Under the pieces are notes generated by a model, which was not told the DNA's origin, ran no database searches, and saw only the letters and a list, made by a program, of their open reading frames with translations. Of a stretch of DNA of 64,000 nt, positions 33,648 to 43,186 are shown piece after piece (within the stretch, counting starts at the first letter, position 1; each line of letters begins with the position of its first letter). Source of the DNA: Lichenicoccus sp963693035 (lineage in GTDB: Bacteria > Pseudomonadota > Alphaproteobacteria > Acetobacterales > Acetobacteraceae); assembly GCA_963693035.2 (NCBI GenBank), contig CAXMMQ010000009.1:186001-250000 (forward strand), written 5' to 3'. The position numbers were made by a program, and so were the translations under genes.

Positions 33648-36600
33648 ATGCCCAGCACCACCATCGGAGTGAAGATCGACGACCTGCTGCGTGGCCGGCT
33701 GCGCGAGGCCGCCGAGGCGCAGGGCCGCACCCCGCACTGGTTCGTCAAGCAGGCGATCCTGTCGGCGATCGAGCAGGCCGAAGGGGGTGCGACGGTCGCC
33801 GAGGACGATGCGTCGGGCGAGCCGGACCCGGCGCCGCCCATGCGTCCGCCGCAGCCGTTCCTGGAATTCGCCCAAGGCGTGCAGCCGCAGAGCGTGCTGC
33901 GCGCGCGCATCACCGCCGCCTGTCGCATCCCCGAGGAGGAGGCGGTGCCGATGCTGCTGGCCGGCGCCACCCTGTCGCCCGCTTTGGCCGGGAGCTCCGA
34001 TGCGCTGGCGCGCACGCTGGTTACGGCGCTGCGCGAGAAATCGGCGCGCGGCGGCGTCGAGGGCCTGATCAAGGAATATGACCTCTCCAGCCAGGAGGGC
34101 ATCGCGCTGATGTGCCTGGCGGAAGCGCTGCTGCGCATCCCGGACCGAGCCACCCGCGACGCGCTAATCCGCGACAAGATCAGCACCGGAAACTGGCAGG
34201 CGCATCTCGGGCGCTCGCCGTCGCTGTTCGTGAATGCCGCCACCTGGGGGCTGGTGGTGACCGGCCGGCTGACCGCGACCAGCAGCGAGGTCGGGCTGTC
34301 GTCGGCGCTGACCCGGCTGATCGGGCGTGGCGGCGAGCCGGTGATCCGGCGCGGCGTCGACATGGCGATGCGCATGATGGGCGAGCAGTTCGTCACCGGC
34401 CAGACCATCGCAGAGGCGCTCGCCAACAGCCGCCGCCTCGAGAAGCAGGGTTTCCGGCATTCCTACGACATGCTCGGCGAGGCTGCGATGACCGCCGCGG
34501 ATGCTTCCCGGTACTGCGCAGACTACGAGCGCGCGATCCACGCCATCGGACGTGCCTCGGCCCGGCGCGGCATCTACGAGGGCGCCGGCATCTCGATCAA
34601 GCTGTCGGCGCTGCATCCGCGCTACAGCCGCTCGCAGCGCGACCGCGTCATGGACGAGCTGCTGCCGCGTCTGCGCGCGCTGGCGGCACTTGCGCGCAGC
34701 TACGATATCGGCATGAACATCGACGCCGAGGAGGCCGACCGCCTGGAGCTGTCGCTGGATCTGCTCGAGGCGATCTGCCTCGATCCGGAGCTGGCCGGCT
34801 GGAACGGCATCGGCTTCGTGGTACAGGCGTACCAGAAGCGCGCGCCGTTCGTGATCGACTGGATCGTGGCCCTCGCGCGTCGCGCCGGCCGCCGCATCAT
34901 GCTGCGCCTGGTGAAAGGCGCCTACTGGGACAGCGAGATCAAGCGCGCGCAGCAGGACGGTCTCGAAGGCTACCCGGTGTTCACCCGCAAGGTGCATACC
35001 GACATCAGCTACATCGCCTGCGCGCGAAGGCTGCTGGCCGCACCGGACGCGGTGTTCCCGCAATTCGCCACTCACAACGCGCGTACCCTCGCCAGCATTC
35101 ACGCGATGGCGGGTCCCAATTTCTATGTCGGCCAGTACGAGTTCCAGTGCCTGCACGGCATGGGCGAGCCGCTGTACGAGGAGGTCGTCGGGCACAACAA
35201 GCTCAACCGGCCGTGCCGGATCTACGCGCCGGTCGGCACGCACGAGACGCTGCTCGCCTATCTGGTGCGCCGGTTGCTGGAGAACGGCGCCAACACCTCG
35301 TTCGTGAACCGCATCGGCGACGCCGCAGTGCCGGTCGAGGACCTCATCGCCGATCCCGCGGTCCGGGTGGCGGCAGGCGATCCGGTCGGCAGTCCCGAGC
35401 CGCGCATCGTGCTGCCCCGCGCGCTGTTCGGCGCGGCGCGTCTGAACTCGGAAGGCCTCGACCTCAACAGCGAGCAGCGCCTGGCCTCGCTGTCGGCATC
35501 GCTGCTGGCCTCCTCGGGAGGCACATGGACGGCGATCGCGCCCGGGCTCGAAGCCGATGCATGCGAGACCACGGTGGTCAGCAACCCGGCGCAGCGGCAG
35601 GACCGGATCGGGCTGCTGCACGCAACCCCGCTCGCCGCGATCCCGGCTCTGGTCGAGCACGCCAATGCCGGCGCCGAACTGTGGCGCACGACGCCGCCAG
35701 AGGAACGCGCCGCGATCCTGGGCCGGGCGGCGGAACTGCTCGAAGGGTCGATGCAGTCGCTCGCCGGACTGATCGTGCGCGAGGCCGGCAAGATCCTGGC
35801 CGATGCGGTGGGCGAGATACGCGAGGCGGTGGATTTCCTGCGCTACTACGCCGCCGAGGTGCGGCGGGACTTCGACAACGAGACGCACCGGCCGCTCGGC
35901 GTCATGGTGTGCATCAGCCCGTGGAACTTCCCGCTCGCCATCTTCATCGGCCAGGTCGCGGCGGCCCTCGCCGCCGGCAATGCGGTGCTGGCCAAGCCCG
36001 CCGAGGAAACACCGCTGATCGCAGCAGGGGCGGTGCGCCTGCTGCACGAGGCGGGCGTTCCCGGAGCGGCGCTGCAACTGGTGCCGGGCGCGGGCGAAGT
36101 CGGCGCGGCGCTCGTCGCCCATGCCGACGTGCGCGGAGTCATGTTCACCGGCTCGACCGACATCGCGCGTTCGATCCAGGCCAGCATCGCCGGGCGGCTC
36201 AGCCCGAACGGCCATCTGGTGTCTCTGGTCGCCGAAACCGGTGGCCAGAACGCGATGATCGTGGACAGCTCGGCCCTGACCGAGCAGGTGGTGGCCGACG
36301 TGCTGGTGTCGGCATTCAACTCGGCCGGCCAGCGCTGCTCCGCCCTGCGTCTGCTCTGCCTGCAGGAGGATGTGGCCGAGAGCACGTTGCGCATGCTGCG
36401 TGGCGCCATGGCCGAGCTTTGCATCGGCAATCCGGATCGGCTGCAGACCGATGTCGGGCCGGTGATCAGCGATGCGGCGCGGGAGTTGCTGCTGGACCAC
36501 GTCTCAGGGATGCGCGCGGCAGGCCACGCGGTGCACGACCTGCCGCTGGGCGAGGCCTGCGCGCAGGGCAGCTTCGTGTCGCCGACGCTGATCGAGATCG

Positions 36601-37508
36601 AAGACGTCGCGGAAATCGGGCGCGAGGTGTTCGGCCCGGTGCTGCACGTTCTGCGCTATGTTCGTGACGATCTCGACGCCCTGCTGGAGGATATCGCGGC
36701 CACCGGCTACGCGCTGACATTCGGCGTGCATACGCGCCTCGACGAGACCATCGCGCATGTCGCGGCCCTCGCACCTGCCGGCAATATCTACGTCAACCGG
36801 AACATCGTGGGCGCGGTCGTCGGCGTGCAGCCATTCGGCGGCCACGGCCTGTCGGGCACCGGTCCGAAAGCAGGCGGCCCGCTGCTGCTGCGCCGCCTGC
36901 TTGCGTATGCGCCGACGGCCACGACATTGCCGGCCGGCAAGCCGACTGATGCCGCCATGCGCTATGCCGAAAACCTGGCCGCGGTGATGGCGGATCATCC
37001 CGGTATCGGTCTGGATCCCGGCACGGCGGCCACGGTCCGGTCGATTGCGGCGCGCAGTCCGCTTGACGCCGAACTGCTGCTGCCTGGACCGGTCGGGGAA
37101 CGCAACGTCTATCTCCTGCGGCCGCGCGGCGTGGTGTTGTGCGTCGCCGAGACGCTGCAGGGGATCGCGGTGCAGGTCGCCTGTGTGTTGGCCACAGGCA
37201 ATCGGCCGCTGATCGACCGGCCGGAGCGGTTCGCCGACCTGCTCGGGCATCTGCCCGTCCCGGAGGGTCCGGTCGTGGAGGCAACCGAATTTCCGGTTGT
37301 CCTGTTCGAGGGCGATGGCGACGCGCTCGCCGCGCTCTCGACCGCGATGGCGGAGTGCCCCGGCCCGCTGGTGACGATCTTCGCGCTCTCGGCACGGGAA
37401 ATCCAGAGCGGCCGAATCTATCCGTTGGAATTCCTGCTGACCGAGCAGTGCGTCAGCGTCAATACGGCGGCGGCGGGAGGCAATGCCACCCTGATGTCCA
37501 TCGGCTGA
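33648..37508 (+). CDS. putA: Trifunctional proline utilization A (PutA): regulator, proline dehydrogenase, P5C dehydrogenase
   Basis: A 1286-residue protein that oxidises proline to glutamate. Residues 1-45 form a ribbon-helix-helix DNA-binding domain (TTIGVKIDDLLRGRLREAAE, then TPHWFVKQAIL). The FAD proline dehydrogenase barrel covers about 180-560, with YEGAGISIKLSALHPRYSRS near 310 and MLRLVKGAYWDSEIKRAQ near 420. The aldehyde dehydrogenase domain follows, with ISPWNFPLAIFIGQ and the catalytic Cys in NSAGQRCSALR near 895. A C-terminal domain of over 150 residues completes the long PutA type. The ATG at 33648 has AGGGG upstream. The stop TGA is the first three bases of an inverted repeat, so the natural C-terminus may have been altered by an insertion. 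Confidence 0.97.
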   Translation: MPSTTIGVKIDDLLRGRLREAAEAQGRTPHWFVKQAILSAIEQAEGGATVAEDDASGEPDPAPPMRPPQPFLEFAQGVQPQSVLRARITAACRIPEEEAVPMLLAGATLSPALAGSSDALARTLVTALREKSARGGVEGLIKEYDLSSQEGIALMCLAEALLRIPDRATRDALIRDKISTGNWQAHLGRSPSLFVNAATWGLVVTGRLTATSSEVGLSSALTRLIGRGGEPVIRRGVDMAMRMMGEQFVTGQTIAEALANSRRLEKQGFRHSYDMLGEAAMTAADASRYCADYERAIHAIGRASARRGIYEGAGISIKLSALHPRYSRSQRDRVMDELLPRLRALAALARSYDIGMNIDAEEADRLELSLDLLEAICLDPELAGWNGIGFVVQAYQKRAPFVIDWIVALARRAGRRIMLRLVKGAYWDSEIKRAQQDGLEGYPVFTRKVHTDISYIACARRLLAAPDAVFPQFATHNARTLASIHAMAGPNFYVGQYEFQCLHGMGEPLYEEVVGHNKLNRPCRIYAPVGTHETLLAYLVRRLLENGANTSFVNRIGDAAVPVEDLIADPAVRVAAGDPVGSPEPRIVLPRALFGAARLNSEGLDLNSEQRLASLSASLLASSGGTWTAIAPGLEADACETTVVSNPAQRQDRIGLLHATPLAAIPALVEHANAGAELWRTTPPEERAAILGRAAELLEGSMQSLAGLIVREAGKILADAVGEIREAVDFLRYYAAEVRRDFDNETHRPLGVMVCISPWNFPLAIFIGQVAAALAAGNAVLAKPAEETPLIAAGAVRLLHEAGVPGAALQLVPGAGEVGAALVAHADVRGVMFTGSTDIARSIQASIAGRLSPNGHLVSLVAETGGQNAMIVDSSALTEQVVADVLVSAFNSAGQRCSALRLLCLQEDVAESTLRMLRGAMAELCIGNPDRLQTDVGPVISDAARELLLDHVSGMRAAGHAVHDLPLGEACAQGSFVSPTLIEIEDVAEIGREVFGPVLHVLRYVRDDLDALLEDIAATGYALTFGVHTRLDETIAHVAALAPAGNIYVNRNIVGAVVGVQPFGGHGLSGTGPKAGGPLLLRRLLAYAPTATTLPAGKPTDAAMRYAENLAAVMADHPGIGLDPGTAATVRSIAARSPLDAELLLPGPVGERNVYLLRPRGVVLCVAETLQGIAVQVACVLATGNRPLIDRPERFADLLGHLPVPEGPVVEATEFPVVLFEGDGDALAALSTAMAECPGPLVTIFALSAREIQSGRIYPLEFLLTEQCVSVNTAAAGGNATLMSIG

Positions 37509-37674
37509 GAGACGGTCCGATAATGCTACTACGGCGGTCATCCGACGCGGTTTTCCTGTGCTCCGCTGCTCACGGCCAGACGGCCGCTGCGCTGCGGTGC
37601 TCGGACAGTCACGCCGGACCGGCGCCCAGATGGCGCCTCTGACTCGTCGTAGCGCATTCTCGGACCGTCTCTCA
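37506..37674. mobile_element. MITE-like 169-bp element with 15-bp terminal inverted repeats
   Basis: Perfect terminal inverted repeats TGAGAGACGGTCCGA (37506-37520) and TCGGACCGTCTCTCA (37660-37674). Weaker complementarity continues inward (AATG, CTAC, ACG on the left against CGT, GTAG, CATT on the right). The 139-base interior has no gene. Size and structure fit a non-autonomous miniature element or the fused ends of a deleted insertion sequence. No clear target-site duplication is visible. Its left end supplies the putA stop codon. A very long-range hairpin terminator is the alternative, but no T-tract follows. Confidence 0.55.
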
Positions 37675-37818
37675 ACGCTTGAAGCGGCGGTTTTCGGGTG
37701 GCGGTTGTTCTGACTGCAAGTTGATGGCATCTTCTTCTAGTGCTGCTGGAACCATGACGCTGGCGGCTGGTTTCCCGAGAGTTTTGCCGACCCACTGATG
37801 AAGAGAGATCCCGAGCGC
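37675..37818. other. Intergenic leader of the glycan operon
   Basis: About 144 bases between the MITE-like element and the first epimerase gene. It is less GC-rich than its surroundings (37703-37742) and probably carries the operon promoter, but no -35/-10 pair with good spacing was identified. GAAGAGAGA at 37800-37808 is the presumed ribosome binding region for the ATG at 37819. Confidence 0.4.
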
Positions 37819-38925
37819 ATGGCTGCACACTATCTTGTGACCGGAGGCGCCGGGTTCATCGGTCGCCATCTCTGCACCGAGTTGCTGGAGCAGGGTCACA
37901 GGGTTCGTGTTCTCGACAGCCTGATCGACCAGGTGCATGGCGATGCGCCACCGAAGTTGCCGGTCGAGGTCGAGCTGCTGCATGGCGATGTGCGCGATGT
38001 CGGGATGATCGACCGCGCGCTCTCGGGTGTGGACGGCGTGTTCCACCTGGCAGCCGAGGTCGGCGTCGGGCAGAGCATGTACGAGATCGCCCGCTATGTC
38101 GGATCGAACGATCTCGGGACGGCGATACTGCTGGAGCGGCTGGCCTCGACGCCGGTGCGGCGGCTGGTGGTGGCATCCTCGATGAGCGTCTACGGCGAGG
38201 GGCTGTACGCAGACAGCTCCGGCCGCCGCTACGACAACGTGCAGCGTATGCTGCGGGACGGCTCGCGCCAGTGGGACCCGCTGTCGTCCGATGGGAGCGC
38301 CTTGCATCCGGTGCCGACGGATGAGACCAAGCCGGTCGATCTCGCCTCGGTCTACGCCGTCACCAAGTTCGTGCAGGAGCGCAACTGCCTCATCGTCGGC
38401 CGCGCCTACGGCATCGAGGCGGTCGCGTTGCGTCTGTTCAACGTGTTCGGGCCTGGGCAGGCGCTTTCCAATCCCTATACCGGGGTGCTGGCGAATTTCG
38501 GTGCGCGCCTGCTGCATGGGCAGTCGCCGCTGGTGTTCGAGGACGGGAAACAGAAACGCGACTTCGTGCATGTCCGTGACGTCGCGCGCGCGTTCCGGCT
38601 GGCGATGCAGGTGCCGCGTGCGGCCGGGCAGGTGATCAACATCGGCAGCGGGCGCGCCTACGAGATCGCGCAGATCGCCAGCATGCTCGCCAACGCCATG
38701 GATGTTCCGCATCTGGCGCCGCAATTGCTCGGCAAGGCGCGCGCGGGCGACATCCGGCACAACTTCGCCGATATCGGGCGTGCGCGGGCGGTGCTGGGTT
38801 ACGCGCCGGAGTTTCCGCTCGAGCAGACCATCGGCGAGGCGGCCGCCTGGATACGCGGTTCGCAGGCGACCGACCGCGGCGAGGATGCCCGGCGGCAGCT
38901 CGAGGCGCGCGGGTTGATGGCATGA
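37819..38925 (+). CDS. NAD-dependent nucleotide-sugar epimerase/dehydratase
   Basis: Extended SDR of 368 residues from the ATG at 37819 (MAAHYLVTGGAGFIGRHL); ATG at 37798 would add 7 residues. NAD binds at TGGAGFIG. The catalytic Ser region is VVASSMSVYGEG and Tyr-Lys is in SVYAVTKFVQERN near residue 178. Substrate-loop elements are LRLFNVFGPGQALSNPYTGV and DGKQKRDFVHVRDVARAF. It belongs to the UDP-glucose 4-epimerase/dTDP-glucose dehydratase group, with an internal segment near YADSSGRRYDNVQ. It starts a tightly coupled six-gene glycan operon (ATGA with the next gene). Confidence 0.9.
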   Translation: MAAHYLVTGGAGFIGRHLCTELLEQGHRVRVLDSLIDQVHGDAPPKLPVEVELLHGDVRDVGMIDRALSGVDGVFHLAAEVGVGQSMYEIARYVGSNDLGTAILLERLASTPVRRLVVASSMSVYGEGLYADSSGRRYDNVQRMLRDGSRQWDPLSSDGSALHPVPTDETKPVDLASVYAVTKFVQERNCLIVGRAYGIEAVALRLFNVFGPGQALSNPYTGVLANFGARLLHGQSPLVFEDGKQKRDFVHVRDVARAFRLAMQVPRAAGQVINIGSGRAYEIAQIASMLANAMDVPHLAPQLLGKARAGDIRHNFADIGRARAVLGYAPEFPLEQTIGEAAAWIRGSQATDRGEDARRQLEARGLMA

Positions 38926-40940
38926 ACAGCGTGGCGGCAGCCGGCGCTGGCTTGCGTCCTTTCGGTTTCGTCGAGTGGTTCCGGCCGGGAGAGCATCAGC
39001 GCGTCCTTGCCGCCATCGAGGGCATGCGCCGGGTGGGTGCCACCAGCCTGCGCACGCATCTGTCCTGGGCCGATCACCAGGCTCCGGGTGGCCAGGACTG
39101 GTACGACTGGCTGATCCCGACGCTCGGGCAGGCGTTCGACCTGCTGCCCTGCATCCACTACACCCCGCCGTCGTTGTCGCGCACCGGTCTCTGCACCGGG
39201 GCGCCGCGCCGGCTGCGCGACTATGCGGATTTTGTCGATCACGTCCTGAACCGCTATGGCGAGAGTTTCCGGCATGTCGAGCTCTGGAACGAACCGAACA
39301 ACCTTCTCGACTGGGACTGGCGCGATGACCATGACTGGTTGCTGTTCTGCGAGATGATCGGTGATGCCGCGCACTGGGTCGAGCAGCGCGGCTTCAAGGC
39401 GGTGCTCGGCGGACCTTGCCCGTTCGATCCGAACTGGCTCGAGCTGATGGGTGAGCGCGGCGTGCTCGGAAAGGTCTCCGCGGTCGGCTTCCACGGTTTC
39501 CCGGGCACATGGGATAGCGAGGCGAGCACCTGGCGCGGTTTCGACGTGCATCTGGGCGCGATGCGCGCGATTCTCGATCGCCACAAGCCCGGGCTGCAGA
39601 TCTGGCTGACCGAGACCGGCTACTCGACATGGCGCAACGACGAGGCCGGGCAGGTCGAGCGTTTCCGGCAAGCGCTCGCAGCACCCGCCGAGCGGCTGTA
39701 CTGGTATGGCTGGCAGGACATCCCGCGTGACGTGGCGGTGCAGGAAGGATTGTATTTCGATCCGCGTCATTATCATCTCGGCGTGAACGACGCGCAGGGG
39801 CGTCCCAAGCTGCTGCGCCGGTTGCTTGAGGCAGGCAGCGTGTCACCGACCCCGGTTGCATCATCCCTGGCTGCTCCGGCGCTGCGCGCGCCGCGTGATC
39901 ACGTCGCCATCATCGGCGGCGCCGGTTTCATCGGCAGCAACCTTGCCGATGCGCTGCTGCGCGATGGCGAGCAGGTGGTCGTGCTCGACAGCCTGGCGCG
40001 CCCGGGAGTGGAGCGGAACCTGGCATGGCTGCAGGACCAGCACGGCTTTGCGGTGCGGCCGCTGCTGGCCGACCTGCGTGACGCGGGCGCCGTCGCGGAA
40101 GCGGTGGTGGCCGCAAAAGCGGTCTATCATCTCGCGGCCCAGGTCGCGGTGACATCGAGCCTGACCGACCCGCGCCACGATTTCGCGGTGAATGCCGAGG
40201 GCACCCTGAATGTGCTGGAGGTGCTGCGCGAACGCGCGCCCGCGACGCCGCTGGTGTTCGCCAGCACCAACAAGGTGTACGGGCAGCTCGCCGACCTCGC
40301 GATGGACGAGGCTGGCCGGCACCATCTTCCGGCCGACCCGGTGCTGCGCGCGCACGGCATTTCCGAGCAGCGTCCGCTCGATTTCTGCACGCCGTATGGC
40401 TGCTCCAAGGGAGTTGCCGACCAGTACGTGCTGGACTACGCGCACAGCTTCGGCCTGCGTACCGCCGTGCTGCGGATGAGCTGCATCTACGGGCCGCGCC
40501 AGTTCGGCACGGAGGATCAGGGCTGGGTTGCGCATTTCCTGATCCGTGCACTCGCCGGCGAGCCGATCACGCTCTACGGTGACGGCAAGCAGGTGCGCGA
40601 CATCCTGCATGTCGACGACGCCGTCACGGCCTATCGCAAGGTCATGGGCGCGATCGATGACGTTCGCGGCCGCGCCTACAACCTCGGTGGTGGCCCCGCC
40701 AACGCGGTCAGCCTGGTCGAGGTGCTCGACGAGATCGCAACCATCACCGGACTGCGCAGCCCCGCGCACCGCGAGGCGTGGCGCATCGGCGACCAGCCCT
40801 GGTTCGTCGCCGACACGCGCCGGTTGGCTGCTGCCACCGGCTGGCAGCTCGAGACCGGCTGGCGGGACGGACTTCGCGATCTGGCCGACTGGCTGGAAGG
40901 CGAACGCAGCGGACAGGCGGCCAGTCGGGTGGTTGCCTGA
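38922..40940 (+). CDS. Fusion of a glycoside hydrolase-like domain and a CDP-paratose 2-epimerase-like domain
   Basis: A 672-residue two-domain protein. Residues about 1-305 form a TIM-barrel glycoside hydrolase-like domain: acid/base region HVELWNEPNNLLDWDWRD near 121, nucleophile-like LQIWLTETGYSTW near 228. Residues about 328-672 form an extended SDR: IIGGAGFIGSNLADAL, VYHLAAQVAVTSSL, FASTNKVYGQ, and Tyr-Lys in FCTPYGCSKGVADQY near 493. The second half resembles CDP-paratose/CDP-tyvelose 2-epimerases. A hydrolase and an epimerase in one chain suggest coupled remodelling of a sugar unit. The frame is continuous with no internal start signal at the junction. Both Glu residues needed for hydrolysis seem present. 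Confidence 0.85.
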   Translation: MNSVAAAGAGLRPFGFVEWFRPGEHQRVLAAIEGMRRVGATSLRTHLSWADHQAPGGQDWYDWLIPTLGQAFDLLPCIHYTPPSLSRTGLCTGAPRRLRDYADFVDHVLNRYGESFRHVELWNEPNNLLDWDWRDDHDWLLFCEMIGDAAHWVEQRGFKAVLGGPCPFDPNWLELMGERGVLGKVSAVGFHGFPGTWDSEASTWRGFDVHLGAMRAILDRHKPGLQIWLTETGYSTWRNDEAGQVERFRQALAAPAERLYWYGWQDIPRDVAVQEGLYFDPRHYHLGVNDAQGRPKLLRRLLEAGSVSPTPVASSLAAPALRAPRDHVAIIGGAGFIGSNLADALLRDGEQVVVLDSLARPGVERNLAWLQDQHGFAVRPLLADLRDAGAVAEAVVAAKAVYHLAAQVAVTSSLTDPRHDFAVNAEGTLNVLEVLRERAPATPLVFASTNKVYGQLADLAMDEAGRHHLPADPVLRAHGISEQRPLDFCTPYGCSKGVADQYVLDYAHSFGLRTAVLRMSCIYGPRQFGTEDQGWVAHFLIRALAGEPITLYGDGKQVRDILHVDDAVTAYRKVMGAIDDVRGRAYNLGGGPANAVSLVEVLDEIATITGLRSPAHREAWRIGDQPWFVADTRRLAAATGWQLETGWRDGLRDLADWLEGERSGQAASRVVA

Positions 40941-40944
40941 GGCG

Positions 40945-42054
40945 ATGCTCCCCAAGCGTGTACTGATCAGCACCGATGCGGTCGGTGGTGTCTGGCGGCA
41001 CGCGATCGACCTCGCCCGGTCTCTGAACGGCGTCGGTATCAGCTGCGTGCTGGCCGGACTGGGACCGCCGCCGGCGGACCGCTCGGAGGCCGAGGCGCTG
41101 GCTACGGCCACGAACCTGGTCTGGACCGGGCTCGGCCTCGACTGGATGCAGCACGACGCCGCAGCGGTGGCCGGGATCGGCGCGGCACTGGCGCAAGTCG
41201 CAAGACAGCGCGGCGCGGATCTGCTGCACCTGAACCTGCCGTCGCAGGCAGCCGGCGTGCCGCACGATATGGCTGTCGTTGCGATGTCGCACTCGTGCCT
41301 TCCGACATGGTGGGCGGCGGTCCGCAAGGAGCCATTGCCGGTCGCCTATCACTGGCAGCAGGAGGCGACGCGGCTGGGAATGGACCGCGCCGATATGGTC
41401 CTCGCGCCGAGCCGCAGCCATGCCGAGGCGCTGGAGCGTGCCTACGGGCGGGTGGACGGGCTGAGGGTGCTCCACAATGCCACCTCGGGCCCGGAGGCGC
41501 CCCCCGGTGCGGGGCCTCGTCGTCCCGTCGTGCTGGCCGCCGGTCGCTGGTGGGACGAGGGCAAGAACGCCGGAATGCTCGATCTTGCCGCGGCCCGGGC
41601 CAGCTGGCCGGTCGAGCTTGCGGGGTCGTTGACCGGTCCGGACGGTACCCATATCGATCTTGCCCACGCCAGGTCGCTGGGCGCGCTGCCACCTTCCGCC
41701 CTGCGCGCCCGGATGCGCGAGGCCGCGATCTTCGCCTCGCCGTCCCTCTACGAGCCGTTCGGGCTGGCCGTGCTGGAGGCGGCGGCGAGTGGCGCCGCAT
41801 TGCTGCTCGCCGACATCCCGACCTTCCGCGAGCTCTGGGCCGATGCCGCATCGTTCGTGGCGCCGGACCGCCCGGAGTCCTGGATGCAGGCCATCTCGCT
41901 GCTGGCGGATGACGAGGATCGTCGCCGCGCGCTTGCAGACGCTGCGCGCGAACGTGCAGCCAGCTTCACGCCGGCGAGACAGCTCGAGGGCCTGCTCGAA
42001 ACTTATGAAGCCGCCATGCAACGTGGCACCTGCCGCCCGGTCCGGATCCACTGA
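40945..42054 (+). CDS. Family 4-type glycosyltransferase (GT-B)
   Basis: A 369-residue GT-B glycosyltransferase. The N-terminus RVLISTDAVGGVWRHAIDLA is an acceptor-domain Rossmann start with a Gly-rich loop. The C-terminal donor domain shows PVVLAAGRWWDEGKNAGMLD and the EX7E-like segment FASPSLYEPFGLAVLEAAAS, typical of GT4. GAGG lies 4 bases before the ATG. It starts 4 bases after the fusion gene and ends 1 base before the next glycosyltransferase. Confidence 0.9.
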   Translation: MLPKRVLISTDAVGGVWRHAIDLARSLNGVGISCVLAGLGPPPADRSEAEALATATNLVWTGLGLDWMQHDAAAVAGIGAALAQVARQRGADLLHLNLPSQAAGVPHDMAVVAMSHSCLPTWWAAVRKEPLPVAYHWQQEATRLGMDRADMVLAPSRSHAEALERAYGRVDGLRVLHNATSGPEAPPGAGPRRPVVLAAGRWWDEGKNAGMLDLAAARASWPVELAGSLTGPDGTHIDLAHARSLGALPPSALRARMREAAIFASPSLYEPFGLAVLEAAASGAALLLADIPTFRELWADAASFVAPDRPESWMQAISLLADDEDRRRALADAARERAASFTPARQLEGLLETYEAAMQRGTCRPVRIH

Positions 42055-42055
42055 C

Positions 42056-43186
42056 ATGCGCTTCGTGCTCTACACCCACTCGCTGGTTTCGGACTGGAAC
42101 CACGGCAACGCGCATTTTCTGCGCGGCGTGCTGCGGGAATTGCAGGCCAGAGGCCATGCGACGCTTGCGCTGGAGCCTGCGGAAAGCTGGAGCCGGAGCA
42201 ACCTCGTGGCGATGCAGGGTCCGGAGGCGGCAGCGCGCTTCGCGTCCGATTTCCCCGGGCTGCGCAGCCTCGCCTACGACGCGGACTTCGACCACGCGGC
42301 GGCGCTCGACGATGCCGACGTGGTGCTGGTGCATGAATGGACGGATGCGGCGCTGGTTGCCCGGCTCGGGGCGATGCGCCGCGCCGGCGCCGGCTTCACC
42401 CTACTGTTCCACGACACCCACCATCGCGGCGTCTCCGACCAGCAGGCCATCGGTGCCATGGCGCTGGACGGCTACGATGCTGTGCTGGCCTTCGGCGAGA
42501 GCCTGCGCGAGCGCTACCTGCGGCAGGGCTGGGGACGGCATGTGTTCACCTGGCACGAGGCAGCCGACATAAGGCTGTTCCGGCCACCGGAGGCGGAGAG
42601 TGCGCGGACCGGCCTGGTCTGGATCGGCAACTGGGGCGACGGCGAGCGCGAGCAGGAGTTGCGGGAGTTCCTGATCGAGCCGGCGAGGATGCTGGGCCTG
42701 CCGGGTGTCGTGCACGGTGTCCGCTATCCCGCGCACGCGCTGCAGGCGCTGGCGACGACGTCGCTCGGCTATGGTGGCTGGATTGCCAACGCCGATGCAC
42801 CGGCGGCGTTCGCACGGCACCGGATGACGGTGCACGTTCCGCGTCGTCCATATGTCGAGGCGCTGCCGGGAATACCGACCATTCGGGTCTTCGAGGTGCT
42901 GGCCTGCGGGATACCGCTCATCAGCGCGCCGTGGAACGATAGCGAGCGCCTGTTCGAGCCCGATCGCGATTTCATTTCCGTGCGCAACGGCGCCGCAATG
43001 ACCGCGCAGTTGCGCACGCTGGACAACGACCCGGCGATGCGAGCCGAAGTCGCCCGCAACGGCCTCGAGACGATCCTGACGCGGCATACGTGCGGCCATC
43101 GGGTGGACGAGCTGTTCCGAATCCTTGCGGCGCACGGCAGCGCCAGGGTCGTGCGGCAGATGGCACAGGTGGAGACTGTGGCTTGA
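42056..43186 (+). CDS. Glycosyltransferase (CgeB-like, GT-B)
   Basis: A 376-residue protein starting MRFVLYTHSLVSDWNHGNAH. The C-terminal half contains GLVWIGNWGDGEREQELREF and the donor-binding region IRVFEVLACGIPLISAPWND, characteristic of the COG4641/CgeB-like group of glycosyltransferases. The substrate is unknown. It overlaps the next gene by 4 bases (TTGA). Confidence 0.83.
   Translation: MRFVLYTHSLVSDWNHGNAHFLRGVLRELQARGHATLALEPAESWSRSNLVAMQGPEAAARFASDFPGLRSLAYDADFDHAAALDDADVVLVHEWTDAALVARLGAMRRAGAGFTLLFHDTHHRGVSDQQAIGAMALDGYDAVLAFGESLRERYLRQGWGRHVFTWHEAADIRLFRPPEAESARTGLVWIGNWGDGEREQELREFLIEPARMLGLPGVVHGVRYPAHALQALATTSLGYGGWIANADAPAAFARHRMTVHVPRRPYVEALPGIPTIRVFEVLACGIPLISAPWNDSERLFEPDRDFISVRNGAAMTAQLRTLDNDPAMRAEVARNGLETILTRHTCGHRVDELFRILAAHGSARVVRQMAQVETVA

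Noticed and set aside
34164..36500. A long minus-strand open frame antisense to putA
   Set aside because: Same GC artefact; its composition is low-complexity Arg/Gln/His, while putA motifs are intact on the plus strand.
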